Part shown: in pieces, positions 43,113 through 51,921 of the stretch
Layout of the letters: each line of letters starts with the position of its first letter
Numbering within the stretch: the first letter of the stretch is position 1
Source of the DNA: Acidipropionibacterium acidipropionici
Lineage (GTDB): Bacteria > Actinomycetota > Actinomycetes > Propionibacteriales > Propionibacteriaceae
Direction of reading: 5' to 3'
Length of the DNA: 64,000 nt
Assembly (NCBI RefSeq): GCF_001441165.1
Contig: NZ_CP013126.1
Coordinates: 2,881,551 to 2,945,550, forward strand
Notes under the pieces: model-generated
What the model was told of the DNA's origin: nothing
The model's database searches: none
What the model saw: only the letters and a program-made list of their open reading frames with translations
Made by a program: the position numbers and the translations under genes

Positions 43113-43589
43113 ATGACCGAGCCGACGACCACCGGTGGCGCCAGTGCCGCCGGCCTCAAGATGATCGCCGGCACGATGCCGATGGCGCTGATCATGCTGG
43201 CGATCGTCATGGGGTTCGCCCTGGAACCCGAACCCGACGGCGATCCGATGCTGGGCTGGATCCTGGCGGTGGCGGCGCCGGTGGTCTCACTGGTGCTGGC
43301 ACGCGTGGCCTCGACCAGGACGGTGCAGGTCTCCGAGCCGTCGGGCCTGTACCAGGACTACGTGTCGAGCTTCTTCATGACGATGGCCATGGCTGAGGGT
43401 CCCGGGCTGCTGCTGGTCGCGGCAGGATTCGTGATGGGCCTGAGCTCGGTGCAGGTCGCCTCGGGCCTGGTGCTCACCGCCGTCGTCGTCTGGTTCACGG
43501 TGCGACCCACCAGACAACGGGCCGAGAACTTCGCGTACCGGGCGCTGGGCGCCGGCGCCGATGTGCGTGCCTTCGTCGAGCAGTTCTGA
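43113..43589 (+). CDS. small integral membrane protein of unknown function
   Basis: 158 residues with four predicted helices (MIAGTMPMALIMLAIVMGFAL, WILAVAAPVVSLVLARVA, GLLLVAAGFVMGL, ASGLVLTAVVVWFTV). No domain recognised. It is in the direction of cstA-ybdD and 104 bases after it. The candidate dif site begins 12 bases after its stop. Confidence 0.65.
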   Translation: MTEPTTTGGASAAGLKMIAGTMPMALIMLAIVMGFALEPEPDGDPMLGWILAVAAPVVSLVLARVASTRTVQVSEPSGLYQDYVSSFFMTMAMAEGPGLLLVAAGFVMGLSSVQVASGLVLTAVVVWFTVRPTRQRAENFAYRALGAGADVRAFVEQF

Positions 43590-43600
43590 GTCGAGCGGCA

Positions 43601-43628
43601 TTGTCCGATAAGCGACATTATGTCATTT
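43601..43628. other. candidate XerCD dif site (chromosome dimer resolution)
   Basis: The 28 bases divide as an 11-bp XerC-type arm TTGTCCGATAA (43601-43611), a 6-bp centre GCGACA (43612-43617), and an 11-bp XerD-type arm TTATGTCATTT (43618-43628). The CGATAA...TTATGTCA core matches the actinobacterial dif pattern as I know it. It is intergenic, as dif sites normally are. If correct, the window includes the replication terminus. Confidence 0.65.
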
Positions 43629-43650
43629 CAGGTTGCAGTGCAGGTTGCAG
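43629..43650. repeat. tandem 10-bp direct repeat next to candidate dif
   Basis: CAGGTTGCAG-tg-CAGGTTGCAG starts at the base following the XerD-type arm. Two identical 10-mers two bases apart (12-base period) could be an accessory protein site. Confidence 0.5.
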
Positions 43651-43961
43651 AGAGAGCCATCGGGATCCTCCCCCAACCCGTCCCCGGCGCCACGCCGATC
43701 CCAGCCGGCCCTGCCAGATCTTCCCAGTGTTCCGGATGTTGAGACTCCTCATTGTTGCGGAATGATGACAGCTTCTCGACAATCCCGTTTCGGCGCCCAC
43801 TCCCTCGTCCCGTTACCCGGACGAGGAGACACAGGCGGATCACAGACAGTGGCATCTGCCACATGCGGCTCAGTCAATTCCCGCATGACAGGAGATCAGC
43901 GGGCGTAGCATCCCCGATCAGAAATGCCCCGACCACCCAGCACTGAACGGGAGGGACGCCA
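43651..43961 (+). promoter_or_regulatory. non-coding leader of the amino-acid permease with two hairpins
   Basis: No convincing gene. It contains the stems CTCGTCC (43804-43810)/GGACGAG (43819-43825) and GTGGCA-tc-TGCCAC (43849-43862), which may form part of a structured 5' leader for the permease. No known riboswitch class was recognised. GGGAGGG precedes the GTG at 43962. Confidence 0.35.
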
Positions 43962-45584
43962 GTGAGCATCCTCAGAACCAAGTCCGTCGAGCAGTCGCTG
44001 CGCGACACGGAGGATCCTGAGCATCAGCTCAAGAAGAGCCTGTCGTGGGTCGAACTCACGATGTTCGGCATCGGCGTCGTCATCGGCGCCGGTATCTTCA
44101 CCATGACCGGTCGCGTCGCCCATTCCATGACCGGGCCGTCGATCATCATCAGCTTCATCGTCGCGGCCATCGCCTGTGGGCTGGCGGCCATGTGTTATGC
44201 AGAGTTCGCCTCGACCGTCCCGGTCGCCGGGTCGGCCTACACCTTCTCCTACGCCTCGATGGGCGAGATCTTCGCCTGGATCATCGGCTGGGACCTCTTC
44301 CTGGAACTCTTCCTGGCCTCCTCGGTGGTCGCCCAGGGATGGAGCGCCTATCTCGCGGTCTTCCTCTCCCAGCTGGGCATCGACCTGCCGCCGCAGATCG
44401 TCTCGGGCGGCCGCTTCGACCTGCTGGCCTTCGGGCTCATCATGGTCCTCGGCATGCTGCTCATCGGAGGCATCAAGGAGTCGGTGCGGGTCAACACCGT
44501 GCTGGTGGCCATCAAGCTGTTCATCGTGATGTTCGTGATCTTCGCGGGAATCGGTTACGTGAAGGCCTCGAACTTCACCCCCTTCGTCCCCGACAAGCAA
44601 CCCGTGGAGAGCACCGGAGGTCTCACACAGCCGCTGCTCCAGTGGTTCACCGGATCCGGGCAGACCGCCTTCGGCGTCTCCGGCATCGTCGCCGGTGCGG
44701 CACTGGTGTTCTTCGCCTACATCGGCTTCGACGTCGTCGCCACCACGGCCGAGGAGGCCAAGAACCCGAAGCGCGACGTGCCCCTGGGCATTCTCGGCTC
44801 CCTGGTCGTGTGCACCATCCTCTACATCGCGATCTCGCTCGTGCTCATCGGCATGGTCCCCTACGACCAGCTCGATCCGAGCGCCTCCCTGGCGAAGGCC
44901 TTCACCACGGTGGGCAAGCCCTGGATGGCGATCATCATCTCGGCGGGCGCCGTCGCGGGCCTCACCACCGTGGTGCTGACGATGATGATCGGCGCGACCC
45001 GCGTCATCTTCGCGATGTCGCGCGACGGGCTGCTGCCCGAGGGCCTCTCCCACGTGCACCCGAAGACCCGCACCCCCTACCGGATCACCCTCATCATCAT
45101 GCTGGCCGACGGCCTGCTGGCCGCCCTGGTGCCGCCGGGGATCCTCGACGAGATGGTCAACATCGGTACCCTGCTGGCCTTCGTGATGGTCTCGGTCGGC
45201 ATCATCGTGCTGCGCCGCAAGCGCCCCGACCTGCCCCGGGCCTTCAGGGTGCCGTGGGTGCCCGTCGTCCCGATCGTCTCGGCGATCATCTGCCTCTATC
45301 TCATGCTGAACCTGTCCATCGAGACCTGGATGCGGTTCCTCATCTGGATGGTGATCGGCATCGTCGTCTACTTCACGTATTCGAAGAATCACTCGCGGCT
45401 GGCTCACGGCAGCGAGCTGACCGCCGATATCAATGCCGAGATCACCAATGTGATGGGCCACCAGTACGACGCCCGCCGCGGTTCGCGCCGCGCAGGCTCC
45501 CCCGCCGCGCAGGCCTCCTCCGCAGGCAGCGCAGAGCCCGCAGACGCCGCCCCCGAGCTCTCCGATCCTCCGAAGGAGTCCTGA
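43962..45584 (+). CDS. APC-superfamily amino-acid permease (cationic amino acid transporter type)
   Basis: 540 residues, twelve to fourteen helices. Helix 1 motif FGIGVVIGAGIFTMTGRVA, then YAEFASTVPVAGSAYTFSY and the CAT-type loop FFAYIGFDVVATTAEEAKNPKRDVPLGI. C-terminal cytoplasmic tail is Ala/Ser-rich. This is the YfnA/CAT (2.A.3.3) branch, probably importing amino acids by proton symport; the substrate is unknown. GTG start with GGGAGGG eight bases upstream; a strong terminator follows. Confidence 0.88.
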   Translation: MSILRTKSVEQSLRDTEDPEHQLKKSLSWVELTMFGIGVVIGAGIFTMTGRVAHSMTGPSIIISFIVAAIACGLAAMCYAEFASTVPVAGSAYTFSYASMGEIFAWIIGWDLFLELFLASSVVAQGWSAYLAVFLSQLGIDLPPQIVSGGRFDLLAFGLIMVLGMLLIGGIKESVRVNTVLVAIKLFIVMFVIFAGIGYVKASNFTPFVPDKQPVESTGGLTQPLLQWFTGSGQTAFGVSGIVAGAALVFFAYIGFDVVATTAEEAKNPKRDVPLGILGSLVVCTILYIAISLVLIGMVPYDQLDPSASLAKAFTTVGKPWMAIIISAGAVAGLTTVVLTMMIGATRVIFAMSRDGLLPEGLSHVHPKTRTPYRITLIIMLADGLLAALVPPGILDEMVNIGTLLAFVMVSVGIIVLRRKRPDLPRAFRVPWVPVVPIVSAIICLYLMLNLSIETWMRFLIWMVIGIVVYFTYSKNHSRLAHGSELTADINAEITNVMGHQYDARRGSRRAGSPAAQASSAGSAEPADAAPELSDPPKES

Positions 45585-45601
45585 TCCCCTGCAGCTGACA
45601 G

Positions 45602-45632
45602 ATGTGGCCCCGTCCGACGGACGGGGCCACAT
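45602..45632 (+). terminator. intrinsic terminator after the permease
   Basis: A perfect 14-bp stem, ATGTGGCCCCGTCC-gac-GGACGGGGCCACAT, followed by TGTTGT. It lies between convergent genes, so it may serve both. Confidence 0.85.
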
Positions 45633-45671
45633 TGTTGTCCTGCCCGGGCCTGTTATTCCTGGTAGGTGCGA

Positions 45672-47708
45672 TCAGAACTTCAGGGCGTACAGATAGGCGA
45701 GGATGTAGCTGCGGGTCAGCGAGTCGTCGATCGAGGTGAGCGAGGCCACCTGCTTGACGGCGGCATCGCGCTGGGAACTGCCCTGCAGCGCGGAGTAGAG
45801 CAGCAGCAGGTCGCCGTAGGTCTGGCGGTAGCCGCGCGTCCCCATCGCCTCCTTGAGATTGGTCGCGACCCTCTTCGGGTCCGTTCCCAGATACCCGGAG
45901 GCGGGGTTCATGGGGATGAGCAGGATCGCGAGAGCGGCCGCCGGCTCGGGAGAGAACCAGGTGGCGTAGTCCCGCTTGCCTCCCCAGACCAACGGTGTGA
46001 TCGAGTGCCCGAACCCCTTGTACACCGGGTCATCGGTGTCGAAGTTCGTCCAGTAGGCCAGCTGGGAGTCGGACTCCAGGGCCTGCATCCAGGTGCCCTC
46101 CGCCGCCAGTTGCGGGTCCCCCGCCGCACGCGCCCACACGCCCAGGCCGACCCAGGCGTTGACGGCCTCGCTGGCCGACTCCTGGTTGTTGCCGTCCCCG
46201 AAGGGCGAGACGCCCGAGGCCCAGGAGTGCGACGAGTAGGGGTCGAAGGTGCGCCGCTGCGGGAAGGTGCCGGTGTCGGTGGGCGAGGCGATATCGGCGG
46301 CCAGCAGGGTCATGACGGGCTTCCACCTCTTGACCAGCGACGGATCGTCGGCGGCCATCACGCCGGCGGCGTACAGGAAGTAGCCGTAGTGGAAGTGATG
46401 GTCGTTGAACTGCTCCGAGCCGAAAGAGTGCGTCAGCCCGACCATCCCCTTGTTGCTGCGGTCGTAGTAGAAGCACAGGCTCGTCCGGGAGCCGCAACCG
46501 CTCGGATCGGCCCATTTCGTGAGCTGCTCGACGATGCGGCTCTTCAACGTGGTCGCCGAGGAGCTCGCTCCGACCTGCTTGGCCAGGGTGTACAGCTGGG
46601 CGTCCCGGTACAGCGCCTTCCCGCCGAAATAGGTGTCGGCGGGATAGGGCTTGAGCGCCCTGACGTCGGCGTCGACCTGCGTGCGCAGGGCTGCGCGCTG
46701 GTCGTCGGCCAGTCCCGAGAGATCCAGCTGAGCGGTGGCCGGTCGGGTCTTCGTGTCCCAGCTCAGGGCGGTACCCCGGCAGAGCTTCATCGTCCCCAGC
46801 ACGCTGCGGTAGCTGCCCAGGTCGCAGTGCTGGCCGGTGGCCAGGCCCGCCTGCTGGTGAGGCAGTGCGGCGATGGCGGTCGGCGACCCGTCGTCGGTGG
46901 AGTAGGCCAGGCGGGTCGTGGCCGTGCTCCCCGAGAGCCTGTAGGACGACGCCGTGCTCCTCAACGGGCTGGCGGCCAGCCTCGCCAGGGCTGCGGCGTC
47001 TCCCCCCTCCGGCTCCGGATAGAGGGTGACGTGACCCCCGTCGGGCACGGTCACCGCCCCACCCGAGACCGAGACCCCCTTCGAACCGGTCAGGTCGTAC
47101 CGGTCCTCACCGGCCTGAAGCGACCACGGCGAGCCGGATCCGGTGAAGGGCAGGTTCGTGGTGAGAGTCCGCCGGCCGGAGGCCCTGAAGGTGACGAACG
47201 GGGATCCCCGGGCGATCGTCACCGTCCCGATCTCCGTGCCCCCGGCGCTGCCGGTGAGGGTCACCGACATCTCGTCGTAGCGGGTGATCTTCCAGGAGTC
47301 GGCACCGGCACCGATCTGGACCGCCGGCCGGTTGCCGCCCATGATCGTCCTGTCCGAGGTCTTGATGTCGGGCAGCCCGAGGGCGAATCCGGAGCCGAGC
47401 AGGCTGAACGACAGCGGCAGCGGGAAGACGGGCTGGGCCGTCGACCCGTAGGCCATCCCGGAGAACCACCGGTTCGTCGGCGGGGTGAGACCGTCGGCCA
47501 GACGGACGGGTTTGAGATCGGCTCCGTCGCGGCTCCCGATGCTGCTCACCAGGGGCGTGACCTTCGTCTCGGTCAGGGAGGCGACGCCGTCCCCGGAGGC
47601 CGAGGCGGATCCCCGGCTCTGGCCGGATCCGGAGCAGGCCGACAGGGCCACCGCCAGGGCCAGGGCGGGGACGGTGGCGCGCATCGCATCGCGCATGGGG
47701 CGAGTCAT
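45672..47708 (-). CDS. GH81 endo-beta-1,3-glucanase lipoprotein
   Basis: 678 residues. A lipoprotein signal peptide ends in the lipobox LSAC (C25). The family-81 architecture is complete: an N-terminal beta-sandwich (LTPPTNRWFSGMAYG), and a C-terminal catalytic barrel with FNDHHFHYGYFLYAAG and SHSWASGVSPFGDGNNQESASEAVNAW, where the clustered acidic residues are catalytic in the family. It should hydrolyse beta-1,3-glucan outside the membrane. It is last in an operon with a processive GT2 and an MFP, with an ATGA overlap, and probably trims or releases the polymer, as BcsZ does in cellulose operons. Confidence 0.87.
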   Translation of the reverse strand: MTRPMRDAMRATVPALALAVALSACSGSGQSRGSASASGDGVASLTETKVTPLVSSIGSRDGADLKPVRLADGLTPPTNRWFSGMAYGSTAQPVFPLPLSFSLLGSGFALGLPDIKTSDRTIMGGNRPAVQIGAGADSWKITRYDEMSVTLTGSAGGTEIGTVTIARGSPFVTFRASGRRTLTTNLPFTGSGSPWSLQAGEDRYDLTGSKGVSVSGGAVTVPDGGHVTLYPEPEGGDAAALARLAASPLRSTASSYRLSGSTATTRLAYSTDDGSPTAIAALPHQQAGLATGQHCDLGSYRSVLGTMKLCRGTALSWDTKTRPATAQLDLSGLADDQRAALRTQVDADVRALKPYPADTYFGGKALYRDAQLYTLAKQVGASSSATTLKSRIVEQLTKWADPSGCGSRTSLCFYYDRSNKGMVGLTHSFGSEQFNDHHFHYGYFLYAAGVMAADDPSLVKRWKPVMTLLAADIASPTDTGTFPQRRTFDPYSSHSWASGVSPFGDGNNQESASEAVNAWVGLGVWARAAGDPQLAAEGTWMQALESDSQLAYWTNFDTDDPVYKGFGHSITPLVWGGKRDYATWFSPEPAAALAILLIPMNPASGYLGTDPKRVATNLKEAMGTRGYRQTYGDLLLLYSALQGSSQRDAAVKQVASLTSIDDSLTRSYILAYLYALKF

Positions 47709-48445
47709 CGCAGTCCGATCTTGGTGAGGAAGGTGATGAATGCATCTGTGGGCCCAGCCAGGATGCCGTCGTCGCGCAGGGTCACGATCGCTGAGACGGG
47801 ACTGCCGAGCCGGGCCATCGCCTGGTAGCGAGGATCAGCCAGGTCCGGGCAGGCCACCGAGATGCGGGTGCTGGTGCGTGACCCGGCACTGGTGGTCACC
47901 TCGATGTCTGTGACAGTGCCCGGCAGCCGGGTGTTGTCGGGCAGCAGGACCTGCACGGGAGCGCCGATCTCGGCCCGCTGGTACTGGGTGGGATCCAGTT
48001 CGAAGGTGCCGACCACGCTGCGCGCCGCGTCTCCCACCACCGATGCGATCTGGGCGCCGGCCGGCACGAAGCTGCCGACATTGGCCTCCAGCCCGGAGAC
48101 GTATCCGTCGGCGGCGGCCTTGTAGGTGATGGTGGAGGCCTTGAGATTCACGTCGAAGGCGATGTTGCTGGTCGGGTGGGCACCCAGCGCCACCGCCTGC
48201 TGGAGGTCCTGGCTGACGGTGGTCATGAGCAGATCCCCCTTGTGCACGCGCTTGCCGTTGGTGACGTTCAGGGCCGTGACGACCCCGCTGTAGGCCGCCC
48301 CGACGGTGGCGACCGGGGCCTGCACCGTGGCCTGGCGGCTGTTGACCCGGGCCTGGCGCTGGTTGAACAGCAGGATGAGGGAGCAGCCGATGGCCAGCAC
48401 GAGGATGATTCCGATGAGCAGTTTGAGCCGGTTGAGCATGGTCAT
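47705..48445 (-). CDS. HlyD-like membrane-fusion/periplasmic adaptor protein of the glucan operon
   Basis: 246 residues. One N-terminal membrane helix (LKLLIGIILVLAIGCSLILLF), a split lipoyl-like region (QAPVATVGAAYSGVVTALNVTNGKRVHKGDLL ... AAADGYVSGLEANVGSFVPAGAQIASVV) and a beta-barrel segment (AEIGAPVQVLLPD). The long coiled-coil hairpin of efflux MFPs is missing. The pairing resembles BgsB with the BgsA glucan synthase of Sinorhizobium meliloti. It is coupled at both ends by ATGA overlaps. Confidence 0.82.
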   Translation of the reverse strand: MTMLNRLKLLIGIILVLAIGCSLILLFNQRQARVNSRQATVQAPVATVGAAYSGVVTALNVTNGKRVHKGDLLMTTVSQDLQQAVALGAHPTSNIAFDVNLKASTITYKAAADGYVSGLEANVGSFVPAGAQIASVVGDAARSVVGTFELDPTQYQRAEIGAPVQVLLPDNTRLPGTVTDIEVTTSAGSRTSTRISVACPDLADPRYQAMARLGSPVSAIVTLRDDGILAGPTDAFITFLTKIGLR

Positions 48446-50292
48446 GAGATCGCTCTCCTCCTGGGCGTGTCGGTGATCCGGGACGGTCGCCCCCGCCCGA
48501 GGGGCTGGGCCACCGTCGGGTCGTCGGGCCATTCGATGGACGCCGGGTCGCCGGTGCCGGCGATGATGCCGATGCTGTCTCGGGCGGCCGCGATACGGCC
48601 CCTGTCCAGCACCGGGACCAGGGCGATGCCGCGGCGCCTCGGCTCGTCGATCTCGGCCTGGGGCTGCCCGGCCGTCCCGCGCGCCCGCACCGCCTCCTGG
48701 ACGCCGATCCACAGGAAGGCGACCAGGAAGACGCTGTTGAGAGCCAGCCAGACCGTCGCGATGTTGAGGAATCCGAGTCTCAGGTCCCTCCACACCGAGG
48801 TGGCCAGGGCGAGCAGCACTGCGACGAGGGTGAGGGCCTGGGGAATCGTGAAGTTGAAGGCCGAGTTCCGCCGCGCCTGTCTCGCACCGGTGACCGACCA
48901 GGCCTGGTCGATGCCGAGCAGGGCGTTGTAGAGGGCCTTGGCGTAGATCGGGAATGAGCACACCGACAGCACCAGCACCTCCCACCGGAACCTGCCGAGC
49001 ACCACCGAGGCCAGCACGATCTGCATGATGTAGAAGCCGCCGTAGTAGAGCAGCCACTGCCACCAGGAGACCGTGAGGTTCATCGGGTGCAGGTCGAAGA
49101 AGATCTCCAGCAGGGGCACCGTCATGAGCAGGCCGGGGGTGATGCCCAGCAGATAGAAGCTGGCAGTGACGAAGTACATCAGCCGCTGCCCCGCCGACAG
49201 GCGGCGGCGCGGGCTCAGCGGGTTGTGGGTGAACAGGATCTCAAATCCCCCGGTGGCCCAGCGCAGCTGCTGCTTGCTGTAGGCCTCGATGGTCTCCGGG
49301 GCATCACCGACGGCCACCGTGATCGGGGTGTAGACCGACCGCCAGCCGTTCTCGTGGAGCATCAGGGAGGTCCACACGTCCTCGGACTTGGATCCGGTGT
49401 ACATGCCGCCGATCTCCACGACGGCCGAGCGCCGGAACATCACATTCGTCCCGACGCAGAAGGCGGCGTTGAACTGGTTGCGGCCCGTCTGGATGTAGCG
49501 GTAGAACATCGTCTGCATGTACCCGGCGCCCCGCGACAGGATGTTGTGCATGTTGCCGTAGGTCTGCGGGGTCTGCACGAAGGCCACCCGGTCATCGGCC
49601 ATGAAGGGCAGCGTCTCCTCGATGAGGTTGGGCCGGGGCACGAAATCGGCGTCCAGGATGATGAAGAACTCCCCCTTGGCCACGGTCAGCGCATTGTTGA
49701 CGTTGCCGGCCTTCGCGCCGTTGTGGGTCAACCGCCGGATGTAGTGGCAGCCCAGCCGGCGGGCGAGGTCGCGCACCTCGTCGGAGTCGCCGTCATCGAG
49801 GATGTAGGTGGCGTGGTACCCGCGCACCGCTAGTGCGGCCTGCACGGTGCGCTCGATCACCGCGACCGGCTCCCCGTAGACGGTGATGAGAACGTCGACC
49901 GACGCCCGGCGGCCGCCGAACATGATCGGCCACTGCGAGGGATCCTCCGGCTCGGTGCAGCTGGTCTCGATGAGCTCGGCGTCGAACATCTGCTGCCTGG
50001 CGAGGTAGTACGAGTACGGCCGTGAGCTGCGCATCCCCGAGATGATGATCCACATCGCCATCAGGGCGTGGAAGATCAGCACCGCCTCGGCGATGATGAC
50101 GATGCTGTACGGCAGGATGTCGCCCCGGTTGGAGGGACTCAGCAGGAAACCCGCATAGGCCAGGATTCCGAGGGTCGCCACGACGGCGACCAGCTGCATC
50201 ACCGGGGAGTACATGTGGTGGTTTCTCTCCCGGTCCGACGCCAGGGCGTCGGCGGTGGCCTCCCCCGCCACCAGATCGAACTCGGTTGTCAT
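48442..50292 (-). CDS. processive family-2 glycosyltransferase (cellulose-synthase-like glucan synthase)
   Basis: 616 residues. Two N-terminal helices, a cytosolic GT-A domain with [30 protein letters not shown], the acceptor-site SEDVWTSL and [10 protein letters not shown] (QxxRW), then about five more helices. The D, DxD, ED, QxxRW set marks a processive beta-glycan synthase that also extrudes its product. No clear PilZ domain is seen in the tail (residues about 540-616), so c-di-GMP control is not evident. First gene of the GT2-MFP-GH81 operon; SD GGAGGAGG before ATG 50292. Confidence 0.87.
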   Translation of the reverse strand: MTTEFDLVAGEATADALASDRERNHHMYSPVMQLVAVVATLGILAYAGFLLSPSNRGDILPYSIVIIAEAVLIFHALMAMWIIISGMRSSRPYSYYLARQQMFDAELIETSCTEPEDPSQWPIMFGGRRASVDVLITVYGEPVAVIERTVQAALAVRGYHATYILDDGDSDEVRDLARRLGCHYIRRLTHNGAKAGNVNNALTVAKGEFFIILDADFVPRPNLIEETLPFMADDRVAFVQTPQTYGNMHNILSRGAGYMQTMFYRYIQTGRNQFNAAFCVGTNVMFRRSAVVEIGGMYTGSKSEDVWTSLMLHENGWRSVYTPITVAVGDAPETIEAYSKQQLRWATGGFEILFTHNPLSPRRRLSAGQRLMYFVTASFYLLGITPGLLMTVPLLEIFFDLHPMNLTVSWWQWLLYYGGFYIMQIVLASVVLGRFRWEVLVLSVCSFPIYAKALYNALLGIDQAWSVTGARQARRNSAFNFTIPQALTLVAVLLALATSVWRDLRLGFLNIATVWLALNSVFLVAFLWIGVQEAVRARGTAGQPQAEIDEPRRRGIALVPVLDRGRIAAARDSIGIIAGTGDPASIEWPDDPTVAQPLGRGRPSRITDTPRRRAIS

Positions 50293-50401
50293 CGCATTGC
50301 CTCCTCCGCCCCGGAAGCACCGGGAGTCTGTCGAGGCGGAATATGGCGGCACAGCTGCGAGGCGGCACCGACCCGCCTCGTCGTCGTTCGATGTTGACGA
50401 C

Positions 50402-50431
50402 GTTACGTAACGGGGGTTACGACACCGTTAC
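50402..50431 (-). promoter_or_regulatory. GTAAC repeats upstream of the glucan operon
   Basis: On the minus strand GTAAC occurs at 50431-50427 and 50420-50416 (11 bases apart, one helical turn) and within the palindrome GTTACGTAAC (50402-50411). The cluster sits about 110 bases before the GT2 start and is a candidate activator or repressor site. Confidence 0.5.
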
Positions 50432-50471
50432 AGCAGCTTTTCGAGCGGTTGACAGCCGTCCTGGCCGCTGT

Positions 50472-50909
50472 TCACCAGTCCGTGGGGGGCCGCCGGTCCG
50501 CCTTCGTCCGGGAGCGCCTCTTCTTGGCCTCCAGACGACGGCGCGTCGACCCGCGGGTGGGCCGGGTGCGCCTGCGGGTCCGTACCGGCCGGGCCGCACC
50601 GCTCAGCAGGGCGGCCATGCGCTGCCGGGCGGCACGCCGGTTGGCGAGCTGTTCACGGTACTGGGAGGCCGCCACGGTGAGGACGCCGTCGACCAGCCGA
50701 TGATCCAGGCCGGCGAGCAGGCGGGGGCGCAGGTGCTCGGGGATGTCGGGGCAGCCGGCCACGTCCAGGCTGAGTTCGACCCTCGAGGAGGAGGTGTTGA
50801 CGCCCTGGCCGCCGGGACCCGAGCTGTGGGAGAAGCGCTCGTGGAGGTGGGCGTCACCGATCTGGAAATCGCCCCCGGGCTCCCCCGTCGTCACCTGCAG
50901 GCCCTCCAT
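50472..50909 (-). CDS. arfB: ArfB/YaeJ-type peptidyl-tRNA hydrolase (ribosome rescue)
   Basis: 145 residues. Class-I release-factor-like catalytic domain with [20 protein letters not shown], the GGQ motif at the position used by ArfB. A very basic C-terminal tail ([29 protein letters not shown]) fits the mRNA-channel-sensing tail. There is no codon-recognition domain. It frees peptides from ribosomes stalled on non-stop mRNA. ATG 50909 is chosen; an in-frame GTG a few codons inside is possible. Divergent from the UDG gene, with 54 bases between. Confidence 0.9.
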   Translation of the reverse strand: MEGLQVTTGEPGGDFQIGDAHLHERFSHSSGPGGQGVNTSSSRVELSLDVAGCPDIPEHLRPRLLAGLDHRLVDGVLTVAASQYREQLANRRAARQRMAALLSGAARPVRTRRRTRPTRGSTRRRLEAKKRRSRTKADRRPPTDW

Positions 50910-50963
50910 GGGGTCAACACTAGACGGGTCCCGCTGCACACGGCCGGGTGGCAGACTCTCAGG

Positions 50964-51800
50964 GTGTCCGCTCTCCCCCATCCGCGCACCGGTGATCTCT
51001 TCGAGTCCCCCGTGCCCCCGGGCACGGGATGGCCGGGCGACCCCGCCGATGCCTCGACGCCGGTGGCCACCACGGGGACGCAGGTCGCCGACCTGGCGCT
51101 CTCGGCGGGCGACCTCGGCGCTCTGGACGCCGTCGTGTCGGTCTGCCGGGCCTGCCCGAGGCTGGTGTCCTGGCGGGAACGGGTCGCCGTTGAGAAGCGG
51201 GCCTCCTTCGCGGACCAGCCCTACTGGGGGCGTCCGGTGCCCTCCTTCGGTGACGCCCGTGCCCGGCTGCTCGTGATAGGTCTGGCCCCGGCTGCCCACG
51301 GCGCCAATCGCACGGGTCGGATGTTCACCGGCGACACGTCGGGGGACTGGCTCTACGCCGCACTGAACCGGGCCGGTCTGGCGAGCACGCCGGGCGCCGT
51401 CGACGCCCGGGACGGTCTGGAGCTGCGCGGCTGCCGGATCCTCTCCCCGGTGCGCTGCGCCCCGCCGGCCAACCGCCCCACGGTCCAGGAGAGGCACACC
51501 TGTTCGGCATTCCTGGACCGGGAACTGGCCCTGCTGCCCGATGCCCGCGCGGCCCTGTGCCTGGGGGCGATGGCCTGGACCTCCCTCCTGGCGGCCGCCC
51601 GCCGCATCGGGTGGACGGTGCCGCGCCCGGCGCCGCGGTTCGGCCACGGGGCGCGCGCCCGGCTGCTGCGCCCCGACGCGTCTCCCCTGGAGATGGTCGG
51701 CTGCTATCACGTGAGCCGGCGCAACACCTCCACCGGGCGCCTGACGGCCGGGATGCTGGACCGGGCCCTCGCCGTCGCCGACCGGTGTTCGCGGGGCTGA
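50964..51800 (+). CDS. uracil-DNA glycosylase, family 5 (UdgB)
   Basis: 278 residues from GTG 50964. Motif [27 protein letters not shown] (no catalytic Asp, as expected of family 5), motif [17 protein letters not shown], and cysteines ([27 protein letters not shown]) for the 4Fe-4S cluster. It removes uracil and other deaminated bases from DNA. Confidence 0.92.
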   Translation: MSALPHPRTGDLFESPVPPGTGWPGDPADASTPVATTGTQVADLALSAGDLGALDAVVSVCRACPRLVSWRERVAVEKRASFADQPYWGRPVPSFGDARARLLVIGLAPAAHGANRTGRMFTGDTSGDWLYAALNRAGLASTPGAVDARDGLELRGCRILSPVRCAPPANRPTVQERHTCSAFLDRELALLPDARAALCLGAMAWTSLLAAARRIGWTVPRPAPRFGHGARARLLRPDASPLEMVGCYHVSRRNTSTGRLTAGMLDRALAVADRCSRG

Positions 51801-51921
51801 CCCCTCGGTCGGACCCCGGAGACCGGTCGGTATCGTGCCGGTGCTGGAATAACGACCGTTGTCGTGCTGTTCTTGGAGGCGCGACGGATATGTCTCCGGC
51901 GCATCGGAAGGGGAGGTCCAG

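Noticed and set aside
43590-43961. Small coding frames in the long gap before the permease
   Set aside because: Short frames on both strands lack SD sequences and protein-like composition; the dif-like site and hairpins explain the gap better.
45666-47828. Long plus-strand frame opposite the GH81 gene
   Set aside because: The minus strand has a signal peptide and GH81 motifs; the plus frame is Gly/Arg/Val-rich without domains.
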